The notes: generated by a model not told the origin, from the sequence alone. Counted from the stretch's first letter, positions 8,527 to 16,754 are shown. The stretch is DNA of 64,000 bases from Prodigiosinella aquatilis (GCA_030388725.1 CP128857.1:4836001-4900000), one strand, 5' to 3'. Made by a program: numbers and translations.

Positions 8527-10164
8527 ATGGATTCGCAACGCAATCTTTTTGTCATCGCTCTGCTATTCGTAACGTTCATGATCTGGCAGGCTTGGGAAAC
8601 GGATAAAAATCCGCCGGCCAACGCTCAGACCACACAACAGACGACGAATAGCACTGTGGGTGATACTGCTAACCAGGGCGTACCAGCCAGCAGTCAGGGT
8701 AAACTGATTACAGTACAGACCGACGTGCTGTCACTGACCATCAATACGCGTGGCGGTGATATTGAACAGGCCGACCTGCTGTCTTACTCAGCGAAACTGG
8801 GTTCACAACAGCCGTTCAGATTACTGGAAACCACACCAACCTTTGTTTATCAGGCTCAAAGTGGTTTAACCGGTAGAAACGGTCCGGACAACCCGGCTAA
8901 TGGCGAGCGTCCGCTGTATAGCACGACGCAGGATCATTTCCAGCTGGCAAACGGACAGAACGAAATTCGTATTCCGTTAACTTATACCGATGCCAATGAT
9001 GTCAGTTACACCAAAACGTTCGTGCTGAAGCGTGGTGATTACGCGCTGAAAGTTGAGTACAACGTTAACAACCGCAGTGCCAAACCACTGGAACTGACGT
9101 TGTTCGGCCAGTTGAAGCAGTCGATTGACCTGCCGTCAGACCGTGCCACTGGTAGCCATAATTTCGCTCTGCATACCTACCGTGGCGCTGCATTCTCTTC
9201 CAGCGAAGACAAGTACCGCAAGTACAGCTTCAGCGATATGAAGGACAACCTGAACGTCACCACGCCGGGCGGCTGGGTAGCCATGTTGCAGCAATACTTT
9301 GCAACCGCCTGGGTTCCCTCAACCACAGGTAACAACACCTTCTACACCGCCAATCTGGGTAATGGTCTGGCCGCTATCGGCTTTAAAGCCGCCCCGGTAG
9401 TCGTTCAACCAGACAGTCAGCAGGCACTTAGCTCAACATTGTGGGTCGGCCCGGAAATTCAGGACAAAATGGCGGCGATTGCTCCCCATCTGGATTTGAC
9501 CGTGGATTACGGCTGGTTGTGGTTCATTTCTCAGCCACTGTTCAAACTGCTGAAATTCCTGCACGGTTTTATCGGTAACTGGGGCTTCTCCATTATCGCT
9601 ATCACCTTTATCGTTCGCGGCATCATGTATCCGCTAACCCGCGCGCAGTACACCTCTATGGCGAAAATGCGCATGCTGCAGCCGAAACTGGCGGCCATGC
9701 GTGAGCGTATCGGTGACGACAAACAGCGCATGAGTCAGGAAATGATGGCGCTGTACAAGGCGGAGAAAGTGAACCCGTTGGGTGGTTGCTTCCCGCTGGT
9801 CATCCAGATGCCTATCTTCCTGGCGCTGTATTACATGCTGATGGGATCAGTGGAACTGCGTCATGCACCATTCGCTCTGTGGATCCACGATCTTTCGGCG
9901 CAAGACCCATACTACGTGCTACCGGTCCTGATGGGGCTGACGATGTTCTTCATTCAGAAGATGTCGCCGACCACCGTTACCGACCCGATGCAGCAGAAGA
10001 TAATGACCTACATGCCGGTTATCTTTACCGTCTTCTTCCTGTGGTTCCCGTCAGGTCTGGTGCTGTACTATATCGTCAGCAACCTGGTGACCATTGCTCA
10101 ACAGCAACTGATTTACCGTGGGCTGGAAAAGCGGGGTTTACACAGCCGTGAGAAGAAAAAATAA
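8527..10164 (+). CDS. yidC: Membrane protein insertase YidC
   Basis: Inner-membrane insertase acting alone or with SecYEG. The 545 residues (E. coli 548) show an N-terminal transmembrane anchor (LFVIALLFVTFMIWQAW), a large periplasmic beta-sandwich domain (about 60-340), then the five-helix conserved core with FKLLKFLHGFIGNWG and the hydrophilic-groove Arg in IIAITFIVRGIMYPLT, and a basic tail (SREKKK). It is followed by a strong terminator that ends the rpmH cluster. Confidence 0.97.
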   Translation: MDSQRNLFVIALLFVTFMIWQAWETDKNPPANAQTTQQTTNSTVGDTANQGVPASSQGKLITVQTDVLSLTINTRGGDIEQADLLSYSAKLGSQQPFRLLETTPTFVYQAQSGLTGRNGPDNPANGERPLYSTTQDHFQLANGQNEIRIPLTYTDANDVSYTKTFVLKRGDYALKVEYNVNNRSAKPLELTLFGQLKQSIDLPSDRATGSHNFALHTYRGAAFSSSEDKYRKYSFSDMKDNLNVTTPGGWVAMLQQYFATAWVPSTTGNNTFYTANLGNGLAAIGFKAAPVVVQPDSQQALSSTLWVGPEIQDKMAAIAPHLDLTVDYGWLWFISQPLFKLLKFLHGFIGNWGFSIIAITFIVRGIMYPLTRAQYTSMAKMRMLQPKLAAMRERIGDDKQRMSQEMMALYKAEKVNPLGGCFPLVIQMPIFLALYYMLMGSVELRHAPFALWIHDLSAQDPYYVLPVLMGLTMFFIQKMSPTTVTDPMQQKIMTYMPVIFTVFFLWFPSGLVLYYIVSNLVTIAQQQLIYRGLEKRGLHSREKKK

Positions 10165-10195
10165 TCACGGTTGATTGACACCCAATCCATACTGT

Positions 10196-10223
10196 AAGGC
10201 GGTCAATGACCGCCTTATTTTTT
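10196..10223 (+). terminator. Rho-independent terminator after yidC
   Basis: A 9-bp perfect stem (10196-10204 with 10208-10216), 3-nt loop, then A and six T. It ends only 12 bp before the mnmE start codon, so mnmE expression requires read-through or a promoter within or overlapping this hairpin. Confidence 0.9.
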
Positions 10224-10235
10224 AGAGAGAAAACC

Positions 10236-11600
10236 ATGAGTCACTCCGACACCATCGTCGCCCAAGCCACGCCACCGGGACGCGGGGGGGTGGGTATTCT
10301 GCGTGTTTCAGGCTCGGCGGCGGCGACCATAGCACAAGCAGTGCTGGGTAAATTACCCAAACCACGTTATGCCGACTATCTGCCCTTCAATGACGCTGCT
10401 GGCAACGTGCTCGATCAGGGCATTGCCATCTGGTTCCCTGGCCCACACTCTTTCACCGGTGAAGACGTGCTGGAACTGCAGGGACACGGCGGCCCGGTTA
10501 TTCTCGATTTGCTATTAAAACGGATTCTGATGCTACCCGGTGTACGTATCGCCCGCCCCGGTGAATTCTCAGAACGTGCCTTTCTGAATGACAAACTGGA
10601 TCTGGCCCAGGCTGAGGCTATCGCCGATCTGATCGATGCCAGCTCAGAGCAAGCCGCTCGTTCGGCACTCAATTCATTACAAGGTGCATTTTCTGCCCGT
10701 ATCCACCAATTGGTCGAAGCCCTGACACAACTACGCATTTACGTGGAAGCCGCTATTGATTTCCCCGATGAGGAGATCGATTTCCTTTCCGATGGCAAAA
10801 TAGAAGCGCAGCTTAACGGCGTCATCGCCGATCTGGACGCGGTACGGGTTGAAGCGCATCAGGGAAGTCTGCTGCGTGAAGGAATGAAAGTGGTCATTGC
10901 CGGGCGACCCAACGCCGGTAAATCCAGCCTGCTAAACGCGCTGGCCGGACGGGAAGCCGCAATTGTCACAGCTATCGCCGGCACCACCCGCGATGTGCTG
11001 CGCGAGCACATTCACATCGACGGTATGCCACTGCATATCATTGACACCGCGGGGTTACGTGAGTCCAGCGACGAGGTAGAACGTATTGGTATTGAACGTG
11101 CCTGGCAGGAAATTGAACAGGCAGACCGAGTGTTATTTATGGTGGACGGCACCACCACCGACGCAGTGGAACCCGCCGATATCTGGCCGGAATTTATGGC
11201 CCGCTTACCCACCACGCTACCGATCACAGTAGTTCGGAACAAGGCGGATATCACCGGAGAACCATTAGGTATCGAGGATGTGAATACTCACTCACTTATT
11301 CGACTTTCGGCGCGTACCGGTGAAGGTATTGATACCTTACGTGAGCATCTCAAACAGAGCATGGGCTTTACCAGCAATACCGAGGGCGGATTCCTGGCCC
11401 GTCGCCGTCATTTGCAAGCACTGGAACTGGCAGCCCAACATCTACAGGAAGGTAAAGAACAACTAGTGAGTGCTTACGCGGGGGAACTGCTGGCGGAAGA
11501 ATTGCGACTGGCTCAACAGGCACTAAGCGAAATTACCGGGGAATTTACCTCTGATGACCTGCTAGGCAGAATTTTTTCCAGCTTCTGTATAGGCAAGTAG
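10236..11600 (+). CDS. mnmE: tRNA modification GTPase MnmE (TrmE)
   Basis: With MnmG it forms the cmnm5U modification of tRNA wobble uridines. The 454-residue product equals E. coli in length. It has an N-terminal formyl-THF binding domain, G1 GRPNAGKSSLLN near residue 226, G2/G3 GTTRDVL and DTAGL, G4 NKAD, and the essential C-terminal Cys in CIGK. The ATG at 10236 gives the conserved MSHSDTIVAQATPPGRGG; an upstream in-frame ATG lies inside the terminator. Its last 18 bp are the core of an integration site. Confidence 0.97.
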   Translation: MSHSDTIVAQATPPGRGGVGILRVSGSAAATIAQAVLGKLPKPRYADYLPFNDAAGNVLDQGIAIWFPGPHSFTGEDVLELQGHGGPVILDLLLKRILMLPGVRIARPGEFSERAFLNDKLDLAQAEAIADLIDASSEQAARSALNSLQGAFSARIHQLVEALTQLRIYVEAAIDFPDEEIDFLSDGKIEAQLNGVIADLDAVRVEAHQGSLLREGMKVVIAGRPNAGKSSLLNALAGREAAIVTAIAGTTRDVLREHIHIDGMPLHIIDTAGLRESSDEVERIGIERAWQEIEQADRVLFMVDGTTTDAVEPADIWPEFMARLPTTLPITVVRNKADITGEPLGIEDVNTHSLIRLSARTGEGIDTLREHLKQSMGFTSNTEGGFLARRRHLQALELAAQHLQEGKEQLVSAYAGELLAEELRLAQQALSEITGEFTSDDLLGRIFSSFCIGK

Positions 11601-11702
11601 AATAGTAAAACGCATCAAACCCAATCAAAACAACATGTTGATTTTAAAATAATTTTTTACTTGGTAAGAAGTGATTTGACGGGTTTTGTCGATTCTTGCG
11701 CC
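11583..11702 (+). repeat. Left att repeat (mnmE 3' end plus flank)
   Basis: The first 18 bp are the end of intact mnmE and are SGI1-like att core. The remainder (AT-rich, ending CGGGTTTTGTCGATTCTTG) is shared with 16630-16752 apart from scattered substitutions and small indels. Confidence 0.85.
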
Positions 11703-11705
11703 ACG

Positions 11706-11734
11706 TGTGCGCCACAGATAAATTCTGGCGCACA
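11706..11734 (+). repeat. Iterons and hairpin beside the left att
   Basis: TGTGCGCCA and TGGCGCACA form a 9-bp perfect inverted repeat with an 11-bp spacer, and another TGCGCCAC lies directly before (about 11697). Three copies of the same heptamer thus surround the start of the integrase gene. The structure recurs at the second att copy with different bases. Confidence 0.6.
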
Positions 11735-11749
11735 AGATGAGGAAAACCC

Positions 11750-12077
11750 ATGAAAATCAATATACAAAACCGAGATCCAGATAAGAATGGCCAACGTGCT
11801 ATCAGGTTGGTTCAAAGACAACTGGAGACGACTCGATAGCCCAAAAACGCGCTTATGAAACGCTGAATCTGTTCCTCTATAATAAGCCAAAAAACGCAGT
11901 TGAGCGCGAGCACAACAAAACCACACAGCAAAAAGCCGAAGCCATTCGTGCCAAACGCCTGCTGGAAATGGAATCTGCCAAACATGGCTTAGATGACCGC
12001 ACCAAACTCAATGCCAGTTTCTTCAACTACTTCGACCAGATAACAGCGAGTAAAGCATCCGGTAACAAATCCAATTT
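11750..12077 (+). pseudogene. Decayed tyrosine recombinase (integrase), N-terminal part
   Basis: The ATG at 11750 opens MKINIQNRDPDKNGQRAIRL, then a frameshift near 11810 moves the sequence to a frame reading KRAYETLNLFLYNKPKN, followed by EREHNKTTQQKAEAIRAKR. This pattern (LFLY-x-KP, ER-x-HNK, AEAIRAKR) is typical of the N-terminal arm-binding and core-binding domains of integrases best known from conjugative transposons of Bacteroidetes. The gene is cut off near 12077, before any catalytic Arg/His/Tyr residues. It belongs to the island and cannot be active. Confidence 0.7.
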
Positions 12078-12189
12078 GGCGGGGTCAGTCCCGAGGCCTT
12101 TGAACGGGCCTCATCGTGAGGACAGGATATGTCCACGGTTTTGGGGGCAGTCCAAACTACTATCCGGCCCACTAAATAATACGCAGCTG

Positions 12190-12378
12190 CGGGCGGGATT
12201 TCTTATTTTCAGGGCTGAGACGCTGGATGAAGTCCAGGCAATGATCAGTGCGGCCCCTTTTGCACGTGAAGGTCTTATCGCGCAACTTGATATCCAACAA
12301 TGGGACCCGCTGTTTGGTCAGATTGACAGGTACTCAAGCCACAATACAGCCAGTAAATTGCAGGATTTAATTGACTGA
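12190..12378 (+). pseudogene. Fragment of a YciI-like (YCII) protein
   Basis: Translation gives FLIFRAETLDEVQAMISAAP and FAREGLIAQLDIQQWDPLFG, the C-terminal half of the small ferredoxin-like YCII fold, without the N-terminal half that carries the conserved His. The open frame runs into the truncated integrase upstream, producing a chimeric ORF of 136 codons from 11968 that is unlikely to be functional. Confidence 0.55.
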
Positions 12379-12449
12379 AAAATTGAGCTAAAAGAAAATT
12401 TTTATAAGTATTCTGGCGTATTCATTTACAGGATGGATAACGAGGCGTG

Positions 12450-12509
12450 CGCCCTTGTTCATGGCGATACATTTCCGAATTTTGCCGGTAATGTATCGCC
12501 ATCAGGGCG
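12450..12509 (-). terminator. Long hairpin after the flavin-reductase gene
   Basis: Perfect 12-bp arms ATGGCGATACAT/ATGTATCGCCAT (12461-12472, 12491-12502) are flanked by a further 6-bp pair (12450-12455, 12504-12509) with a small bulge. It lies 22 bp beyond the stop of the minus-strand gene at 12532. No T-run is visible, so the termination role is inferred from position. Confidence 0.45.
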
Positions 12510-12531
12510 TTGTAGTTAGATTGCACAAAAT

Positions 12532-13089
12532 TCAATCCATCAGATCGCGCCATTTCACCATTCTGTCTCTGAGGTCTATCGTCTCACCATCCACACTAAA
12601 ACAGCCGTCACCCTGATGATGGACCAGTCGCACATCCTGCCGCGAGCTATCGAGCCATATCCGCTTAACTTCCAGAACCCACAGGTCATAGCGCCGCATC
12701 CAGCTATCGTCCACCACTTTGCACTCAAGGTTGGCCCAGCATTCACGTACCAGAGGCGCATTGACCCATTGGGCAGGGACAGGCGTCAGACCGAAACGTG
12801 CAAATTTGTCCTCTGTTTCTCCCGAACAATTGCCGATTTCCACGACTTTCTCCGTGAGTTCTACTGTCGGGACAGCCAGCACGCATTCCCTCGTATCTGA
12901 CAATGCCTGATGACTGTAGTCCCAGGGGGCGATAATCACACCGACCAGCGGTGGGTCATGTAGCATCATCATGTGAAAACCTACGGTCATCAGATTAGCA
13001 CGGCCATCTGTCCCCCTAGTGGACACCAGAATAACAGGGCCGGACTCAAGAATACGATACGCTTTTTCCGCAGGCAGGCTTTCATGCAT
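12532..13089 (-). CDS. Flavin reductase-like (FMN-binding split barrel) protein
   Basis: 185 residues with the pattern of the flavin-reductase-like domain: SGPVILVSTRGTDGRANLMT, then PPLVGVIIAP and a central CVLAVPTVELTEKV. Such proteins bind FMN and either reduce flavin or act as flavoproteins of unknown substrate. A GGAGG-like site precedes the ATG at 13089. It is the third gene on the strand after the two SDR genes, with a 65-bp gap, inside the mnmE island, so a role in the same redox pathway is likely. The specific substrate is not recognisable. Confidence 0.75.
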   Translation of the reverse strand: MHESLPAEKAYRILESGPVILVSTRGTDGRANLMTVGFHMMMLHDPPLVGVIIAPWDYSHQALSDTRECVLAVPTVELTEKVVEIGNCSGETEDKFARFGLTPVPAQWVNAPLVRECWANLECKVVDDSWMRRYDLWVLEVKRIWLDSSRQDVRLVHHQGDGCFSVDGETIDLRDRMVKWRDLMD

Positions 13090-13154
13090 GATATTTCCTC
13101 CAGAAGGAAAAATCAGGGGCAGCGTTGTTCACATGTCCCCGGGGAAATGGGTTA

Positions 13155-14012
13155 TTACTCATTAAAATCCGTGGCGTCTGACGCACACCGCCAGACCTCA
13201 AGGTCCTTACTCACAACCTGCATTTTTTGCTCCGCAAGCGTGTTGGCAATCTTACCTGCGAAAAGATGCACTGGTGGTTCGTCAGCGCTGGCCGCCTGCA
13301 ATATCAGAGAGGATACTTTATCAGGATTGCCAGCCTGTTTGCCGTCCAGACCGTTCAGATGGAGGTCAAGCGAGGCCTTAGCTTCGGTATAGTCGGCGAT
13401 TGTGCGTTGGGCCACGACCAGCGTGTCCTTCGACAGGAACCCGGTGCGCACCGGTCCCGGATAAACCACCGTGGCCCTGATGTTCAGCTCGGCCAGTTCA
13501 GCAGCCAGTGTTTCGGTCAGACCGGCCAGCGCGAATTTGCTGGCAACATAACTGCCCCAGCCTGCGTAACCGCCCTGAAAGCCCACGATCGACGCCACGT
13601 TGAATATATGTCCGCCGCGCCGCGCGCGCATATGCGGCAGTACATGGCGCAGCACGTGCAGGGGAGCGAACACATTAACATCGAAATTGCGACGCAATTC
13701 GTTATCGGTCAATGCTTCGATAGTGCCCTGCTGACCGTAACCTGCGTTGTTTACCGCGCAGTCTATGCGGCCGAAAGTGGTAATAGTCTCATTGATGGCT
13801 TTTTGAACGCTCGCTTCGTTCACTAAATCCACCTCCAGCGCCAGCAACTGCGCATTGTCGTTACCAAGCGCTTGACGCAGACTGGCTCTGGTACGGGACG
13901 TTGCAGCAACGATATCGCCACGAGCCAGCAGCTGACGCGCCAGCGAAAGGCCAATACCACGAGCGGCACCGGTGATAAACCAGACTTTTGCAGGTGAGGT
14001 TTGTTGTTGCAT
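13155..14012 (-). CDS. Short-chain dehydrogenase/reductase
   Basis: About 285 residues: N-terminal Rossmann motif TGAARGIG, NNAG, a catalytic Ser region (NVASIVGFQGG) and YVASK with the catalytic Tyr and Lys. The sequence after it (VYPGPVRTGFL) fits classical SDRs acting on ketones or alcohols with NAD(P). The start at 14012 is chosen because GGAG lies 9 nt upstream; another in-frame ATG at 14048 overlaps the stop of the upstream gene but lacks a ribosome site. Co-directional with a second SDR and divergent from the AraC gene. Confidence 0.85.
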   Translation of the reverse strand: MQQQTSPAKVWFITGAARGIGLSLARQLLARGDIVAATSRTRASLRQALGNDNAQLLALEVDLVNEASVQKAINETITTFGRIDCAVNNAGYGQQGTIEALTDNELRRNFDVNVFAPLHVLRHVLPHMRARRGGHIFNVASIVGFQGGYAGWGSYVASKFALAGLTETLAAELAELNIRATVVYPGPVRTGFLSKDTLVVAQRTIADYTEAKASLDLHLNGLDGKQAGNPDKVSSLILQAASADEPPVHLFAGKIANTLAEQKMQVVSKDLEVWRCASDATDFNE

Positions 14013-14047
14013 TGATGGAGACTCCTGTTGTTGAAAAATAAGTTGCA

Positions 14048-14815
14048 TTACTGGATGGCGACACTCATGCCACCGTCGGCCATAACCACCGCACCAACAA
14101 TGTAACTGGCTCTGTCTGACGCCAGGAAGGCCGCTACCTCTGCGATTTCATTAGGATGGGCTGCGCGACCAATAGGCGCTTTACGACCGTGCTCTGCCAG
14201 ATATGCCTGCCCATCGGGCTGGAGTGTATTCGTAATGTTTGTCACAGCATCTCCGGAGCCGACGGCATTAACACGAATACCGTGATCGATAGCTTCCAGC
14301 GCGAGTGTGCGAGTTAACTGCGCCAGCGCCCCCTTGGATGCTGCATAGGCGGCGATACCGGGAAAGGACTGATAACAGGCGTAGGAACCAATATTAACGA
14401 TTGCACCTGATTTTGCCGCCATCATTGGGCGCATGGCTTCCCTTGAGAAAAGGAATGCGCCCGTTGCATTAACAGCCATTACCTGATTCCACTCCGTGAG
14501 AGTCATTGCTGCCACCGGCTGGTTGATGATGATGCCAGCGTTGTTGATTAGGATGTCGAGACGACCAAACTGGTCTATTGCAGTCTGGACCGCCAGCTCT
14601 GCACTGGCTTCCTGCGTCACGTCGGCTACGACAGGAATGATGCCTTCGCGCGCAAGCGTATTGACGTTATCTCCCCGGCCAACCGCGACGATGTGTGCTC
14701 CCTGGCGATGCAACAGTTCGACGGTCGCCAGGCCGATACCGCTGGCGGCACCGGTGACGATAGCAACATGGCCAGCAAAAGACATGGACATGGAAAAAGC
14801 GCTTGGTTCTGACAT
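14048..14815 (-). CDS. Short-chain dehydrogenase/reductase
   Basis: 255 residues with TGAASGIG, NNAG, catalytic Ser in NIGSYACYQ and YAASK, and the classical C-terminal ending (IVGAVVMADGGMSV) of FabG-type SDRs. The ATG at 14815 has GGAG 5 nt upstream; a GTG two codons earlier is less likely. It stands between the deleted third SDR gene and the SDR at 13155 in one apparent operon. Substrate unknown. Confidence 0.85.
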   Translation of the reverse strand: MSEPSAFSMSMSFAGHVAIVTGAASGIGLATVELLHRQGAHIVAVGRGDNVNTLAREGIIPVVADVTQEASAELAVQTAIDQFGRLDILINNAGIIINQPVAAMTLTEWNQVMAVNATGAFLFSREAMRPMMAAKSGAIVNIGSYACYQSFPGIAAYAASKGALAQLTRTLALEAIDHGIRVNAVGSGDAVTNITNTLQPDGQAYLAEHGRKAPIGRAAHPNEIAEVAAFLASDRASYIVGAVVMADGGMSVAIQ

Positions 14816-14848
14816 GAACACTCCTGATAGATGAAAACACGTTTACGG

Positions 14849-15173
14849 TTAATGAGGACTGGCCGTAGGACGGACTATAAGTTCGCTGATATCCACGCCA
14901 GAGGGTTGTTCGATGGCATAAGCGATTGCCTGCGCCACTGGCTACGATGCGTTGCAAATCTTCTGGTCGCGTGACGTCAAGTGCCATGGCATCAATATTG
15001 CCCCCCTTTGCCCGCAACTCTGCCTCCAATGCTGTCAGTCTTTCCAGACGTCTGGCTCCGATAAATAGATGGTGCCCCAGCCGGGAAAGATGACGGGCTG
15101 TGGCCTCACCTATACCACTACTTGCTCCGGTAAGAATGACCACCTTAGCCTTTTCAGATACCACTGCTTTCAT
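14849..15173 (-). pseudogene. SDR gene with internal deletion
   Basis: It starts with a good ribosome site (GGAGGAG, 2 nt before ATG) and encodes an SDR N-terminus (VVILTGASSGIGEATARHL, then VTRPEDLQRIVA). At about 14943 the frame breaks into a frame encoding QAIAYAIEQPSGVDISELIV then RPTASPH and a stop at 14849, which is the usual C-terminus of YdfG-like SDRs. Around 110-150 codons with NNAG and YxxxK are missing, so the enzyme is dead. It is the first gene of the operon divergent from the AraC gene. Confidence 0.8.
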
Positions 15174-15369
15174 TACTCCTCCTTACTTGTCTTCGGGGGT
15201 TACAGGAAATGCCGTGGGAATATCGAACAGGCAGTTATCATAAATAGAGAGAAAGATCGGCGACAGGCCTGACACTCTTGCATCATTGCCTAATCCTATT
15301 TCTGTATTGATTTTTAAGCATGTCAGAAGCAAAAATATAACCATTAAATTAACTAAGCAGGTCTGATAT

Positions 15370-16317
15370 ATGTCAGGAGCATCCCCCTCTGTGTCTCAGC
15401 AGTCCGAAATGGCTGCTATGATTTGCCAACTTGCCCCGCACGAAGGCCATACGCGTACGCTGCTTGATGGCGTTCGTCTGATGCGTGCAGACGGACCGTT
15501 GGGTCGCACGCCCGTACTCTACGAGCCGAGCATTATTATCGTCTGTCAGGGACACAAACGTGGCTACCTGGCCGACAGGGTTTACCACTATGACCCTTTG
15601 CACTACCTGGTGCTGTCAGTACCTCTGCCATTCTCAAGCGAGACCGATGCCAGTCCGACAGAACCTTTGCTTGCTGTGTCCATTAGTCTGGATATGACAG
15701 CTGTGGCAGACCTGGCTATGGCTGTCGATCACCATGCCAGTACTGCGTCAGGCACACCCGTCGGCATTGTCTCCACACCACTTGACGACACGCTGTCAGA
15801 TACGACAGTTCGTCTTCTGAAGGTATTGTTTTCACCGCTTGAAGCCCGGGTTCTGGGGCCGGGGATTGTACGCGAGCTGATTTTTCGTGTTCTGCTGGGT
15901 CAACAAGGCGGAGCCATTCGTGCTGCGCTGGCCTGTCATGGCAACTTTGGACGTATCGCGCGTACGTTACGGCGTATCCACCTCGATTACGCCCGGCCAC
16001 TGGATGTGGCTTCACTGGCGCGCGAAGCTGGCCTGAGCGCTCCGGCTTTTCATGCGCATTTCAAAGCCGTAGCGGCGACTTCTCCTATTCAGTACATCAA
16101 GTCAGTGCGTCTTCACCAGGCGCGACTGATGATGATCCGGGACAACGTTACTGCTGCAGGGGCAGCGGCTCGGGTCGGCTACGAAAGTGCATCGCAGTTC
16201 AACCGGGAGTTCAAACGACTGTTTGGTCGCAGCCCCGGAGAGGAGGCGCGTAAAATGCGCACAGCATTCGCACTTATGGAGCCTGCGCAACTCGAAGCAG
16301 CGACGTCGACACACTAA
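15370..16317 (+). CDS. AraC-family transcriptional regulator
   Basis: 315 residues. The N-terminal part (about 20-180) matches the AraC_N-type sensing domain (RTPVLYEPSIIIVCQGHKRG), and the C-terminal part carries two helix-turn-helix units: LDVASLAREAGLSAPAFHAHF and AARVGYESASQFNREFKRLFG. Relatives such as YqhC control neighbouring oxidoreductase genes. Its divergent placement (196-bp gap) from the three SDR genes suggests that it regulates them, perhaps in response to an aldehyde or similar electrophile (inference). Confidence 0.88.
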   Translation: MSGASPSVSQQSEMAAMICQLAPHEGHTRTLLDGVRLMRADGPLGRTPVLYEPSIIIVCQGHKRGYLADRVYHYDPLHYLVLSVPLPFSSETDASPTEPLLAVSISLDMTAVADLAMAVDHHASTASGTPVGIVSTPLDDTLSDTTVRLLKVLFSPLEARVLGPGIVRELIFRVLLGQQGGAIRAALACHGNFGRIARTLRRIHLDYARPLDVASLAREAGLSAPAFHAHFKAVAATSPIQYIKSVRLHQARLMMIRDNVTAAGAAARVGYESASQFNREFKRLFGRSPGEEARKMRTAFALMEPAQLEAATSTH

Positions 16318-16396
16318 TCTATTAGTTAAAATGAATTTGTAATATATCTTTGATATCATTGAGTTGTACTTAAAATGAACCAACTAAGGGCCAAAA

Positions 16397-16594
16397 TTAG
16401 TCATCAAACCCAATATAGTTTCGGTAGCCGTAATCAAAACTATCCGCGAAAACAGTACTATCACGTTTCATTCGTTTATGACGACTTGGCATTGGGTAGG
16501 TTTTATTCAACTCCATCATATTTCTGACAAACACTACGAATAGATAGCCAGCCAAAAGTGCCAGGGATATTTGCCAATACAAATAAGTGAGCAC
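16397..16594 (-). CDS. Small hypothetical single-helix membrane protein
   Basis: A 65-residue reading frame with one hydrophobic helix (LALLAGYLFVVFVRNMM) and a polar, basic then Tyr/Asp-rich tail. The only start is GTG and there is no good ribosome site, so the call is weak. It is located between the AraC gene and the right att repeat. Function unknown. Confidence 0.35.
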   Translation of the reverse strand: MLTYLYWQISLALLAGYLFVVFVRNMMELNKTYPMPSRHKRMKRDSTVFADSFDYGYRNYIGFDD

Positions 16595-16629
16595 ACATCA
16601 AAAAGGAACGGCTAACCACCATTTTTAGT

Positions 16630-16752
16630 TTCTGTATCGGCAAGTAGAATAGTAAAACGCATCAAACCAAATCAAAACAACATTATGATTTTAAAATAAT
16701 TTTGTTTTACTTGGTGGGAAGTAATTTGAAGGGTTTTGTCGATTCTTGCTCC
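16630..16752 (+). repeat. Second att repeat (copy of mnmE 3' end)
   Basis: Begins TTCTGTATCGGCAAGTAG, re-encoding FCIGK and a stop; TTTTTAGT before it resembles the preceding mnmE codons. Over about 120 bp it matches 11583-11702 with few differences. Because it is itself followed by element-type sequence, it may be both the right end of island 1 and the left end of another element. Confidence 0.85.
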
Positions 16753-16754
16753 GT

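Larger units (their letters stand above)
11583..16629. mobile_element. Genomic island at the 3' end of mnmE
   Basis: The 5.05-kb segment is bounded by two direct repeats: 11583-11702 and 16630-16752. Each starts with TTCTGTAT[A/C]GGCAAGTAG, the last codons of mnmE, and the similarity continues for about 120 bp into non-coding sequence. The 3' end of mnmE (trmE/thdF) is the known attachment site of Salmonella genomic island SGI1. A decayed tyrosine integrase gene follows the left repeat. Cargo: flavin-reductase-like gene, SDR genes and an AraC regulator. The right repeat recreates the C-terminal CIGK codons of mnmE. Confidence 0.8.

Noticed and set aside
11968..12378. A 136-codon intact-looking gene in the island
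   Set aside because: Its first third is a truncated integrase frame and its last half a YCII fragment, joined by meaningless sequence; it is a chance fusion.
11583..16752. The island as SGI1 itself
   Set aside because: Only the attachment site is shared; none of the SGI1 backbone genes is recognised, and the integrase remnant looks different.
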